A stretch of DNA of 64,000 nucleotides from CAYRGC01 sp964423795 (GTDB lineage: Bacteria > Patescibacteriota > Gracilibacteria > Peribacterales > Peribacteraceae): assembly GCA_964423795.1 (NCBI GenBank), contig CAYRGC010000005.1:1-64000 (forward strand), written 5' to 3'. Shown here piece by piece: positions 1 through 10,967 of this stretch. Numbering within the stretch: the stretch's first letter is position 1; each line of letters opens with the position of its first letter. The translations under genes and the position numbers were made by a program. A model generated the notes under the pieces. It was not told where the DNA came from. It did not search any database and saw nothing but the letters and a program-made list of their open reading frames with translations.

Positions 1-3043
<3,043 letters not shown>

Positions 3044-3365
3044 AACGGGAGAGAGTGGGAGGAGTGCGGTCGACGGAAATTCGTCGCCGCAGGAAAACCG
3101 ATCCACGACTCTCGCAACACAGTCGAAACCGCCGTGGGAATGCGTGAATTCTACGGAAAGGGCTTCACGATGCAAAAAAGAAATCCGAGAAAATGCCAAG
3201 ATCTGTTGACAGAATGTCAGTTTTGTTTGATCGGGATGAGGAAGACATGCTCGGAACGTATTTCCATCCGAAGGACACAATACTTTTGGCAACTGTGAAA
3301 GGAAGATGGAGGATGGTGGAGTCGATTTTGTCGCGGGAAAGGAGAGTATTGATAGACTTCCTCCC
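3044..3365. other. Divergent intergenic region, no gene seen
   Basis: This spacer lies between the divergently transcribed rpoB and the gene at 3366. It is more AT-rich than its surroundings and holds TTGACA near 3205 and, on the plus strand, TAGACT seven bases before the ATG at 3366. No RNA gene or small protein gene with convincing signals was found. Confidence 0.5.
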
Positions 3366-4304
3366 ATGTCCGCCGAATTTGGTGAACACGATGCCGTCGA
3401 ATTACTGAAATTCATACTCGACGTCGCACATGCGGCAGCGGACAAGGCCATCGAGAAGGCGAGGGAAGGATTTCACGTCGGAATCAATTTCCTGCTGCGA
3501 AAACAGTTTCATCCTCCTCCGCCCGTCGTGCTGCAAACGGCGCTGGATGAAACGCCCATGCATGCGGAAGCTCGGGAGCTTTTGCGCCGGAACGTCATCG
3601 CCGAAGACATGGCGATCTTCAGTAAGCGCATCTCGGACGTCGTGCTGCTGGCCATCATCGGCATGTTCGTGACGCATCCCAAGGCGAGCACCGTGGGAAC
3701 CGCTGCTGCCGCGCGCTTCGTGACGGAGAAGATCGCGCGCCGCAAGCGAGAAATGGCCGATGAGTTTTTCGAGGAAGACAAGGCACTCCTCGTAAAGAGC
3801 GACGACCATGCCGACGCCGCCGCGGAAGAGTTTCACCGGCTTAAGGACGATCCCGCGCCGCTCTCACGCGTCGAGAGGATCAGCGTCGTGAAGATCGGGT
3901 CACGGAACCACTTGGAGAGGAAGCTGCGATCGCATCCCGATTTGCAGCAAGCGTTTCTGCGGCACGACGGGAAACTCATCCAAGAAAAAATCGCGGCCGC
4001 AGAGGCGAAGAAGAACCACGTCGGCATTGAAATCGCCGAGATCGACGACGAGGGAATCATCCCCGACGATCTGCGTCTTCTCGACGATGAACCGCGGATC
4101 GAGCGACACGCGACTCCCCTACCGCGTCAGCGCAACTTCAACTGGCTCAAGACGATGCGGGCGCGCTGGAGCTATGCGCCGACGACTACGCCGACCGCGC
4201 CCTTCCCCATTTCACGACACGAACAACGCGAAGAACAGAGGATTGCCGCGAGAAAACCCCTGGAGAAGCACGTGCTTTATCACTCGCTGAAGTTCCATTC
4301 ATGA
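3366..4304 (+). CDS. Hypothetical helical protein
   Basis: 312-residue protein of unknown function. The frame is open from 3306, but the ATG at 3366 is preferred because a TAGACT -10-like box ends seven bases before it, the spacing seen at many starts in this window. The sequence is charged and mostly helical, with one moderately hydrophobic stretch (VVLLAIIGMFV near residue 95) and several Lys/Glu-rich helices. No catalytic motif is recognised. The gene stands alone, divergent from rpoB and convergent with aguA; its stop lies two bases before the displaced aguA tail at 4306. Confidence 0.7.
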   Translation: MSAEFGEHDAVELLKFILDVAHAAADKAIEKAREGFHVGINFLLRKQFHPPPPVVLQTALDETPMHAEARELLRRNVIAEDMAIFSKRISDVVLLAIIGMFVTHPKASTVGTAAAARFVTEKIARRKREMADEFFEEDKALLVKSDDHADAAAEEFHRLKDDPAPLSRVERISVVKIGSRNHLERKLRSHPDLQQAFLRHDGKLIQEKIAAAEAKKNHVGIEIAEIDDEGIIPDDLRLLDDEPRIERHATPLPRQRNFNWLKTMRARWSYAPTTTPTAPFPISRHEQREEQRIAARKPLEKHVLYHSLKFHS

Positions 4305-4305
4305 C

Positions 4306-4401
4306 TCAGGCGGATATCTGTTGAGTCACGCATGCCCCTCGCCAGGCTCGGGGTGACAGGGCTTGTCCGAATAGTTACTTCGGTATCTGTTGAGTCACGC
4401 A
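4306..4401 (-). repeat. aguA 3'-end duplication with core repeat
   Basis: Read on the minus strand, the true aguA end (codons for CVTQQIPK and stop, 4401 to 4375) is followed by a core repeat (TGTCACCCCGAGC, spacer, GCGAGGGG; within about 4331-4365). A second copy of the gene end follows, encoding CVTQQISA and stop (to 4306). Eighteen bases (TATCTGTTGAGTCACGCA on the plus strand) are identical between the two tails. The right edge of the core abuts the displaced tail, as at galU and uvrB. Confidence 0.85.
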
Positions 4402-5469
4402 ATGAAAGGATCCGAAGCCCCACGTAAGAACGCGGCTGTTGATAGGGACAATCCTGCGAGTCGGGAAGCACTTTTGCAGGGTTTCGATCGCCTTAGCATC
4501 GTGTGGATCGTCCCACACAGGGAGGAGAACGCACTCGTTGCCGATATAAAAGTTGGCGTAGCTCGCGGGAATGCGGAAACCGTCTGCGTGATTGGAAACA
4601 GCCTTCGTCGGCTCGTGCTCGGAAACGAGGACGGGTTTGGGCTGCGTGATCGTGAGGATCTCCAGAGGCTGACTATCTTGGTCCGTCATCGTTTTCAGCC
4701 GCGTCAAATTTTCCTGGAGCGGCGCGTAGTCGGGATCCTTCGGATCGTCGGAGACGATCGTGACGACGGTCTTCGGTCCGACGAAGCGCGTGAGATCATC
4801 AACGTGTCCGCTCGTGTCGTCGCCTTGAATCCCCTCTCCGAGCCACAGTACTTTTTTGATACCGAGATATTTTTTCAAATTCTCTTCGATGTCTTCCTTC
4901 GTAAGACCCGGATTACGGTCGGGATTGAGGAGGCAATCTTCCGTCGTGAGCAGAGTACCGAGGCCGTTGACGTCGATAGAACCGCCTTCGAGGACCATCG
5001 GAACCTTCAGGGACTTTTGCCCTACGGTTAGGGCTAAACGAGAGGGGACTTCGTCATCATTGGGGACTTCCCACTGCCCTCCCCATCCATTGAAGACCCA
5101 ATCGAGGAAGAGGCGTTCTCCTTTGGAATTTTTAACGACGATCGGGCCGTGATCGCGCGCCCAAGAAAATTCGTTGGGGATGCGATGGAGATGCACGCGG
5201 GTACCGTTGACGCCCATGGCGCTCATCGCGCTCTTCGCCAATTCCTCCGTCGCATCGTCGTGGATGGCGATGTGCACGTCCTCGCCCACTTCGAGCTCCT
5301 TCACCATGCGTGCCCAGATGAACGGGATGTGATCGAAGAGCCCGGGCCAGTGGGGATGCTCCTTCTTATTCTTCGGAATATGCGGCCACGTAAGCAGTGT
5401 CCCCTCATGAGGCTCCCATTCCGCCGGCATGCGGTACCCCGGGGCGCCGGGGAATGGAGACGTCGTCAT
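4375..5469 (-). CDS. aguA: Agmatine deiminase
   Basis: Hydrolyses agmatine to N-carbamoylputrescine and ammonia, a cytoplasmic step of the arginine-to-putrescine route. The 364-residue length is typical of the family. Guanidino-group-modifying enzyme motifs are visible: WEPHEGTLLTWP near the N-terminus, WARDHGP, EGGSIDVNG, the catalytic His region SGHVDDLTRF, and the nucleophile Cys357 in FHCVTQQIPK at the C-terminus. It lies two bases downstream of aguB's stop, so the two form an operon catalysing consecutive steps. A displaced copy of its last codons lies downstream (4306-4330). Confidence 0.96.
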   Translation of the reverse strand: MTTSPFPGAPGYRMPAEWEPHEGTLLTWPHIPKNKKEHPHWPGLFDHIPFIWARMVKELEVGEDVHIAIHDDATEELAKSAMSAMGVNGTRVHLHRIPNEFSWARDHGPIVVKNSKGERLFLDWVFNGWGGQWEVPNDDEVPSRLALTVGQKSLKVPMVLEGGSIDVNGLGTLLTTEDCLLNPDRNPGLTKEDIEENLKKYLGIKKVLWLGEGIQGDDTSGHVDDLTRFVGPKTVVTIVSDDPKDPDYAPLQENLTRLKTMTDQDSQPLEILTITQPKPVLVSEHEPTKAVSNHADGFRIPASYANFYIGNECVLLPVWDDPHDAKAIETLQKCFPTRRIVPINSRVLTWGFGSFHCVTQQIPK

Positions 5470-5471
5470 GG

Positions 5472-6374
5472 TCAGGCGTGTTTGGGCGGACGGATCGTCG
5501 ACGGATTTTTGAGCGGCTTCGTGAGCGCTCCGTACGTCTCGGGACGGCGGTTCTCAAAGAATCTCCACGCTTTTTGCAGCGGGACGACACGGTCAAAATC
5601 GCACTGCGCGAGCAGGATTTCTTCGCCCTTGCCTGCCAATGCCACAACTTTGCTGGAAGGATCGGCGACGAAGGATCCGCCCCAGAAGGAGATGGCTTCC
5701 TCTTTGCCGCCGCGGTTGATGGCCGCAACGAAGACGTTGTTACTCGCAGCGTGACCGAGCATGGCGTTGCGCCACATCTGTTCCCAATCCCCCGTGATGT
5801 TCTCCTCCACCGCTTCGTCCACGACACCGATGGCCGTGGGGTACACGATCAGTTCCGCGCCAAGCATGGCCGCCTGGCGCGCTGCCTCGGGATACCACTG
5901 GTCATAGCAGATGAGCGGGCAGATTTTTCCGAAGGGCGTGTCGAAGACGCGAATGCCCGTGTCGCCCGGAGCGAAGTAGTGCTGCTCGTGATAGAGGATG
6001 TCCTCCGGGATGTGCGTCTTGCGGTAGGTGCCGACGAGTTTTCCGTCGGAACCGAACACGACCGCCGTGTTGTAGTACTGGCCATCGGACGCTTTTTCGT
6101 AGAGCGATCCTCCCACGAGCACGATGCCGTGCTGCTCCGCCGCGGCGGCAAGCGCCTCGCTCACGGAGCCGGGGATCGGCTCCGCGGTCTTGAAGGCGGA
6201 GTCGTCGTTCTTTTTTTGGCAAAAATACGGACTCAGAAAGAGCTCGGGCAAACACACGATCTGCGCACCCTTGCCCGCAGCTTCCTCGATCTTGAGGAGC
6301 GCGTGCTTCAGGTTCTTCTTCGCGTCCGCGGTGGGATGCGTCTGGATGAGGCCGACGGTGACGATGCGAGTCAT
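5472..6374 (-). CDS. aguB: N-carbamoylputrescine amidase
   Basis: Nitrilase-family amidase converting N-carbamoylputrescine to putrescine, CO2 and ammonia. The Glu-Lys-Cys triad is visible as Glu44 (CLPELFLSPYF), Lys119 (TYRKTHIPED) and Cys156 (LICYDQWYPE). The 300-residue length fits the family. It is the first gene of a two-gene operon with aguA, and a deoxyhypusine-synthase-like gene starts divergently at 6514. The adjacency of AguA and AguB supports the polyamine assignment over a generic nitrilase. The upstream gap contains a short direct repeat of GATT/GAAT words. Confidence 0.96.
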   Translation of the reverse strand: MTRIVTVGLIQTHPTADAKKNLKHALLKIEEAAGKGAQIVCLPELFLSPYFCQKKNDDSAFKTAEPIPGSVSEALAAAAEQHGIVLVGGSLYEKASDGQYYNTAVVFGSDGKLVGTYRKTHIPEDILYHEQHYFAPGDTGIRVFDTPFGKICPLICYDQWYPEAARQAAMLGAELIVYPTAIGVVDEAVEENITGDWEQMWRNAMLGHAASNNVFVAAINRGGKEEAISFWGGSFVADPSSKVVALAGKGEEILLAQCDFDRVVPLQKAWRFFENRRPETYGALTKPLKNPSTIRPPKHA

Positions 6375-6513
6375 GGGGGAATTACGGATTGCGAATGATG
6401 AATGACGAATTGTTTACTCTGAGTGAGTCGAAGAGCCCAAAGAGAATAGGAGAAATTCTCTGGAATGTGGAGGAAGATTCTATAGTCTTTGCGACGTTCC
6501 CCATCGATCTCCC

Positions 6514-7608
6514 ATGAAGAAGTTCAACAAGCTCTCCACCAACCTGCGCAAGCACATCGTTCCCGAAGGCGCGATCCCAAAAACCGGAACGGTAACGACG
6601 CACGTGAAGGGCAGTAAGACGCCCGTATCGACCTTCGCGGAGCGCGCGCTTCGGCACTGCAACGGCGGCTCCACGCTGCAATCCGCGCTGTGGCTGAAAG
6701 ATCACTTGGATAACGGCGGCAAGCTTGTGGTGACGCTTGCGGGAGCATTGAGCTCCTTCCAGATCGGTGTGACGCTCGCGGAGCTGATCCGACAGGGCAA
6801 AGTGCACCTGGTCTCCGCGACGGGCGCCAACCACGAGGAGTCGTACTACCGCTACGTCGCGCACTCGCACTACGCCTACATCCCGCGCTACACGGAGCTG
6901 ACGCCCGAGCAGGAGGCCGAGCTGCGCGACGCGGGCCTGCGCCGCATCACCGACACCTTCCTCCCGGAGGACGAGAGCGTGCGCATCATGGAGCCACACC
7001 TCCTCAAGATGTGGAAGGAGGCGGAGAAGGCGGGGAAGAGGTACTTCCCGCACGAGTACTTCCGGCGGCTGTTTGAGAAGAATCTCATCAAACCCGACCC
7101 CGCCGCGAACCCGAACGACTGCTGGACGCGTGCCGCCTGGGAGAAAAACATCCCCATCGTCATCCCCGGGTTCGAGGACTCCACCATGGGAAACGTCTTC
7201 GCCAGCTACACCTACACGGGCAAGTACCGGAACAAGGACGGCGCGAACGTCAGTCCGACGGTCATGAAGACCGGTCTCGAGTACATGACCATGCTCTACG
7301 ACTGGTACATGGAGGAATCGAAGGACGCGCCGATCGCCTTCCTCCAGCTCGGCGGCGGCATCGCGGCGGATTTCCCGATCTGCGTCGTCCCGTCCCTCAA
7401 GCACGACTTGCAGCAGAAGAAGGTGCGCGACTGGGCGGGCTTCGTCGAGATCGGCTCCTCCCCGATGAGCTACGGTTCGTACTCGGGCGCGGGCGGCAAG
7501 GAGAAGATCACCTGGGACAAGCTCAGCACGAAGAGCTACTTCCAGATCATCCAGAGCGACGTCACTGTCGCATTTCCCTGGATTGCCGCTGTGCTGCTCG
7601 GACTGTGA
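6514..7608 (+). CDS. Deoxyhypusine-synthase-like (probable homospermidine/spermidine-forming) enzyme
   Basis: 364-residue member of the deoxyhypusine synthase family. Bacteria lack eIF5A, and bacterial homologues are thought to act on free polyamines instead. The catalytic Lys is retained near residue 336 (EKITWDKL, matching EAVSWGKI of the human enzyme), as are the preceding Glu and Trp. Residues equivalent to human His288 and Asp316 are replaced (GGGIAADFPI and SYSGAGG), the pattern of the bacterial subclass. It sits between putrescine-forming aguAB and a PLP decarboxylase, so homospermidine or spermidine synthesis is the likely role. The exact product cannot be read from sequence. Confidence 0.88.
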   Translation: MKKFNKLSTNLRKHIVPEGAIPKTGTVTTHVKGSKTPVSTFAERALRHCNGGSTLQSALWLKDHLDNGGKLVVTLAGALSSFQIGVTLAELIRQGKVHLVSATGANHEESYYRYVAHSHYAYIPRYTELTPEQEAELRDAGLRRITDTFLPEDESVRIMEPHLLKMWKEAEKAGKRYFPHEYFRRLFEKNLIKPDPAANPNDCWTRAAWEKNIPIVIPGFEDSTMGNVFASYTYTGKYRNKDGANVSPTVMKTGLEYMTMLYDWYMEESKDAPIAFLQLGGGIAADFPICVVPSLKHDLQQKKVRDWAGFVEIGSSPMSYGSYSGAGGKEKITWDKLSTKSYFQIIQSDVTVAFPWIAAVLLGL

Positions 7609-7665
7609 TGCCGAGGATCGTTCCTTGGCATCGTCGGTATCCTCGGACTCCTCGGAATCCTTTTC
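7609..7665. repeat. Word palindrome with TCCGAGGA/TCCTCGG words
   Basis: Begins at the stop codon of the deoxyhypusine-synthase-like gene. GATGCCGAGGATCG and TTGGCATCGTCGGTATCC arms are followed by repeated TCCTCGGA words. The same vocabulary occurs at 35380-35470. It may act as a hairpin terminator; there is no long U-run. Confidence 0.55.
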
Positions 7666-7769
7666 CAAAAAAATCCTCCCGATTTCGGTAACGCCATTTC
7701 CGAAAATTCTTTTGACATAGCGGCCACGGGATCTAGTATTCGCAAGTTTTCCTTTCCTCCTCACCCGCG

Positions 7770-9356
7770 TTGACGACGAAGAAGACCACGAAGAATCAGG
7801 AGCCTCCCCCCGACGGGGAACATCGGTTCACCCAGGTCTCCGGCCTGCCGGTCTCGCCGCGCTACATGCGCAGCCGCTGGGCGAATTTCCTGAGCCAGAC
7901 GAAGAGCGGGATGCTCCTCATCGAGGGCGTTCCCGTGGACCAGCTGGTGCAGAAGTTCGGCACGCCCTTCTACGTGTACGTGGAAAGCGAAATCCGCCGC
8001 CGCTGCCGCCGCTTCAAGAAGACCTTCGGGAAGGACATCGATCTCCAGTACGCCGTGAAGTGCAACAGCAACCTCGAGGTGCTGAGGATCGTCCGCGAGG
8101 AGGGGCTCGGTCTCGACTGCAGCTCCGTCGCGGAGCTCATCCTGGGGCTCCTCGCCGACTTCAAGCCGAAGCAGATGAGCCTCACGAGCTTGTACAAAAG
8201 CGAGCAAGACCTTCTCTTCGCAGCCAAAATGGGCATCGACGCCATCACGGCCGACTCCATCGAAGAGATCGAGCACATCGCCGCGACCGCGAAGAAGCTC
8301 AAGAAGCACATCGATACCGTCATCCGCGTGAACCCGATGCTCCAGGTGGGCACCTACTCCACCAAGGGCAACAAGTACGGCATCCCCGTGAACCACATCG
8401 ACCGCGCCGTGGACCTCGCGCGTAAAAGCCCGTACGTGGACTTCAAGGGCTTCCACTTCATGGGCGGCTACGTCTACAACGCGAAGGTGTTCAAGGTGGC
8501 AGCGCGCAACATCGTGAAGATCATCAAGCGATGCGTCGATCGCGGCGTGCCGATCACGCGCCTCTCCCTCGGCGGCGGCTTCCCGGCCGCCATCGGCGAA
8601 CAGGAGGCGTTCCCGATCGAGGACATGCGCGACTTCCCGCGCTACTTCCAGAAGCTCCTCGAGCGCAGCGGCGTTCCGCCGCTCAAGCTGATCTTCGAGC
8701 CGGGAAAGAGCATCGTCCTCAACGCCGGCATGGGCCTCATGAAGGTCGTCGCCCGCAAGCGCCTCGGCATGAACAGCCGCATGGTCATCGCCGACGGCTC
8801 CACGTACAACTTCATCCCGGACGCTCTCGTGCAGACGGACGTGCACTACGACATCCTCCCTGCCTCCAAGCTCAACTCCCCGCGCATCCACTCGGTGACG
8901 GTGGCCGGCAACACCTGCGACTGCTGGGACCTCATCGTGAAGAACATCGAGATGCCCAAGCTCCGCGCCGGCGACCTGCTCGTGGCGATGGACGTGGGCG
9001 CCTACGCCCAGGTGCTCGCAAACAACTTCAACACCATCCGCCGCGCGCCGATCGTGCTCCTCCGCGAGGACGGCCGCGCCAAGATCATCCGCCGCCGCGA
9101 CCGCTTCTCCGAGATGTTCGCGCCGGAACTGGACGTGCTCAAGCTCGCCGGCCCCAACGAGCTCGAGGCCTACAACAACCTCTACCGCGTGAACATCGAC
9201 AAGATCTGGAAGGGCGGCGGCATCGGCAAGCTCGAGCGCGAGAAGTCTCGCGCGGTGCAGGCGTTCGAGGCCGCCGAGCGCGTGCTGCGCAGCGGCGGCA
9301 ATAAGAAGCTGAATGGGAACGGCAACGGGAACGGGAAGAACGGAAAAAAGGCGTGA
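7770..9356 (+). CDS. PLP-dependent (fold III) amino acid decarboxylase, probably arginine or ornithine
   Basis: 528-residue alanine-racemase-fold decarboxylase of the DAP/ornithine/arginine family. The PLP-binding Lys is in LQYAVKCNSN, the phosphate-binding Gly run in SLGGGFPAAIG, and EPGKSIV matches the family's EPGR block. The active-site Cys-Asp pair is seen in GNTCDCWD. The start is TTG at 7770. The C-terminal 15 residues are a Gly/Asn/Lys tail. Its position next to aguAB argues for arginine decarboxylation to agmatine, the AguA substrate. Ornithine, lysine, DAP or carboxynorspermidine decarboxylation cannot be excluded from sequence. Confidence 0.85.
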   Translation: MTTKKTTKNQEPPPDGEHRFTQVSGLPVSPRYMRSRWANFLSQTKSGMLLIEGVPVDQLVQKFGTPFYVYVESEIRRRCRRFKKTFGKDIDLQYAVKCNSNLEVLRIVREEGLGLDCSSVAELILGLLADFKPKQMSLTSLYKSEQDLLFAAKMGIDAITADSIEEIEHIAATAKKLKKHIDTVIRVNPMLQVGTYSTKGNKYGIPVNHIDRAVDLARKSPYVDFKGFHFMGGYVYNAKVFKVAARNIVKIIKRCVDRGVPITRLSLGGGFPAAIGEQEAFPIEDMRDFPRYFQKLLERSGVPPLKLIFEPGKSIVLNAGMGLMKVVARKRLGMNSRMVIADGSTYNFIPDALVQTDVHYDILPASKLNSPRIHSVTVAGNTCDCWDLIVKNIEMPKLRAGDLLVAMDVGAYAQVLANNFNTIRRAPIVLLREDGRAKIIRRRDRFSEMFAPELDVLKLAGPNELEAYNNLYRVNIDKIWKGGGIGKLEREKSRAVQAFEAAERVLRSGGNKKLNGNGNGNGKNGKKA

Positions 9357-9389
9357 ACGGGGGCGCGTGCCGGGCTATGCTCGCCCCTT

Positions 9390-10256
9390 ATGTCTCCCTA
9401 CCGTCCTCCGCGCCTCTCGGAACAGATCCGCGCGCTCGCGAACGCGCGCCGGTTCCCCGGACCCGAAGCGTACGGCGCGGACCGGGCGATCATGGACCTC
9501 GTGGAGACGTACCAGGCGCTCTACGCCGAATCGGTCGGCGCTAAACGCTCGCGGACACTGGATCACGTCCCCCATCTGGACCAGCATCGGTACGTCGCCG
9601 ACGCGTGCCTGCACGATTCCGCCGCCACCGCGGCGCTGATCAAGGAACTCCTCTTTTTGCCCGTCGCCCCGAACGCCGACGGATCCTTCGGCGCGGCCGA
9701 TCTGGGAACGGGGACGGGCGTGCTCGCGCTCGGCGCGACGATCGCTGGCCTGCGCGCCGGAGCGGAGCGCGTCACCGTGTACGCCTCGGACATCCATCCC
9801 CACCTGCTCATGCGGGCCTCGCAGGCTCTTTCGCACGTGGGAAACCGCGTGCGGTTCGAGATGCTGCGAGGGGATATCCGCGATCCCGCTTTCCTGTCGC
9901 TGATCCCGGCATCCGACGTCCGCCTCTGGGTGAGCGAGACCATCAACGGGGCGACGCCCCGCCTCGACATCACGGAAGATGACGTTGTTGCCGCGGAGCA
10001 GGGATACGTCTTCGCGCCGGATCCCTATCCGCAGGTGTTGCGCGCCCTCGCGCGCGCGGTGCCCGGCTTCGTCCAAAGCATCCGCGAGAAACGCTCGCAT
10101 CTCTTCCCGGACGCGATCAACGGCGACTATCTGCCCGACGCGCGCGGCGGAAAACTGCGCCTCGCCACGTCGATCAGCCACGCGGAGCACGGACCGCTCG
10201 GGACCATCGGCCGGGACTTTCGGAAACTGGCGAAGGCGGGGAGATCGCGGTGGTAG
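9390..10256 (+). CDS. Class I SAM-dependent methyltransferase
   Basis: 288-residue protein with a Rossmann methyltransferase core. Motif I is GAADLGTGTGVLALG near residue 110, followed by an acidic post-I region (VYASDIHPHL) and LWVSETING at the likely motif IV strand. The substrate is unknown; the layout resembles small-molecule or protein methyltransferases more than rRNA enzymes. A TATGCT box lies eight bases before the ATG, with no Shine-Dalgarno. It follows the decarboxylase by 33 bases, so co-transcription with the polyamine genes is possible, though it appears to have its own promoter. Confidence 0.8.
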   Translation: MSPYRPPRLSEQIRALANARRFPGPEAYGADRAIMDLVETYQALYAESVGAKRSRTLDHVPHLDQHRYVADACLHDSAATAALIKELLFLPVAPNADGSFGAADLGTGTGVLALGATIAGLRAGAERVTVYASDIHPHLLMRASQALSHVGNRVRFEMLRGDIRDPAFLSLIPASDVRLWVSETINGATPRLDITEDDVVAAEQGYVFAPDPYPQVLRALARAVPGFVQSIREKRSHLFPDAINGDYLPDARGGKLRLATSISHAEHGPLGTIGRDFRKLAKAGRSRW

Positions 10257-10261
10257 AACGG

Positions 10262-10358
10262 ATCATGTGCCCGCCGGCTGCTTGAATCTCTTTCTCTCCC
10301 CCATCGATCGCCCTTCGTCTCGTCGCGCCCAGCGCGACTCTCCCGGGGCAGGCCCGGA
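10262..10358 (-). repeat. Core-repeat relic after sodA with possible decayed tail
   Basis: Downstream of the sodA stop, on its sense strand, CCCGGGAGAGTCGCGC TGG GCGCGACGAGACGAAGGG resembles the core variant found next to the tRNA tails, including the central hairpin. It is followed within about 15 bases by GAGAAAGAGATTC, similar to the GAGAAGAGATTC coding for EKRF near the SodA C-terminus. The rest is not alignable, so this locus is only a candidate member of the tail-array family. Confidence 0.4.
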
Positions 10359-10967
10359 TTATTTCGTTGCGGCCAAGAATCTCTTCTCCACTTCGGGCCA
10401 CGAAACAATCTGCCAAAACGCCTTGATGTAATCGGGGCGCTTGTTTTGGTACTTGAGGTAGTACGCGTGCTCCCACACGTCGAGACCGAGGATCGGGGTC
10501 TGACCGGCACTGATGGGGGAATCCTGGTTCGGAAGGTTCACGACTTTCAGTTTCCCGGAATCGACGACGAGCCACGCCCAACCGGACCCGAACTGATTCG
10601 TAGCCGCGGCATTGAAGCTTTCGACGAACCTGTCCCAGCCGCCGAGATCGCTGTCGATCGCTTTCATCAGATCACCCGACGGTTTTCCTCCCGCCTTCGG
10701 CCCGATGATCGTCCAGAAGAGACCGTGGTTGAAGTGCCCACCGCCGTGGTTCCGGACCGCCCCCTTCTTGTCTTCGGGAACCTTGGAGAGGTTCTTCAGG
10801 AGCTCCTCGACCGGCTTCCCTTCCCACTCCGTGCCCGCGATCGCGGTATTGAGCTTATCGACGTACGTCTGATGGTGCTTCGTGTGGTGGATCTCCATCG
10901 TCTTGGCGTCGATGTGGGGCTCGAGCGCATCGTACGGGTAGGGCAGGGGCGGGAGGGTGTGGGCCAT
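10359..10967 (-). CDS. sodA: Superoxide dismutase, Mn-type
   Basis: Converts superoxide to oxygen and peroxide. The 202-residue protein starts at MAHTLPPLPYPYDALEPHID, the standard Fe/Mn-SOD N-terminus, so the ATG at 10967 is used rather than the longer frame from 11105. Metal ligands are visible in MEIHHTKHHQTYV, GGGHFNHGLFW and LDVWEHAYYL. The Gln in LPNQDSPI favours manganese over iron. The gene shows aerobic exposure or oxidative-stress defence. A degraded core repeat and a possible decayed copy of its last codons lie downstream. Confidence 0.96.
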   Translation of the reverse strand: MAHTLPPLPYPYDALEPHIDAKTMEIHHTKHHQTYVDKLNTAIAGTEWEGKPVEELLKNLSKVPEDKKGAVRNHGGGHFNHGLFWTIIGPKAGGKPSGDLMKAIDSDLGGWDRFVESFNAAATNQFGSGWAWLVVDSGKLKVVNLPNQDSPISAGQTPILGLDVWEHAYYLKYQNKRPDYIKAFWQIVSWPEVEKRFLAATK

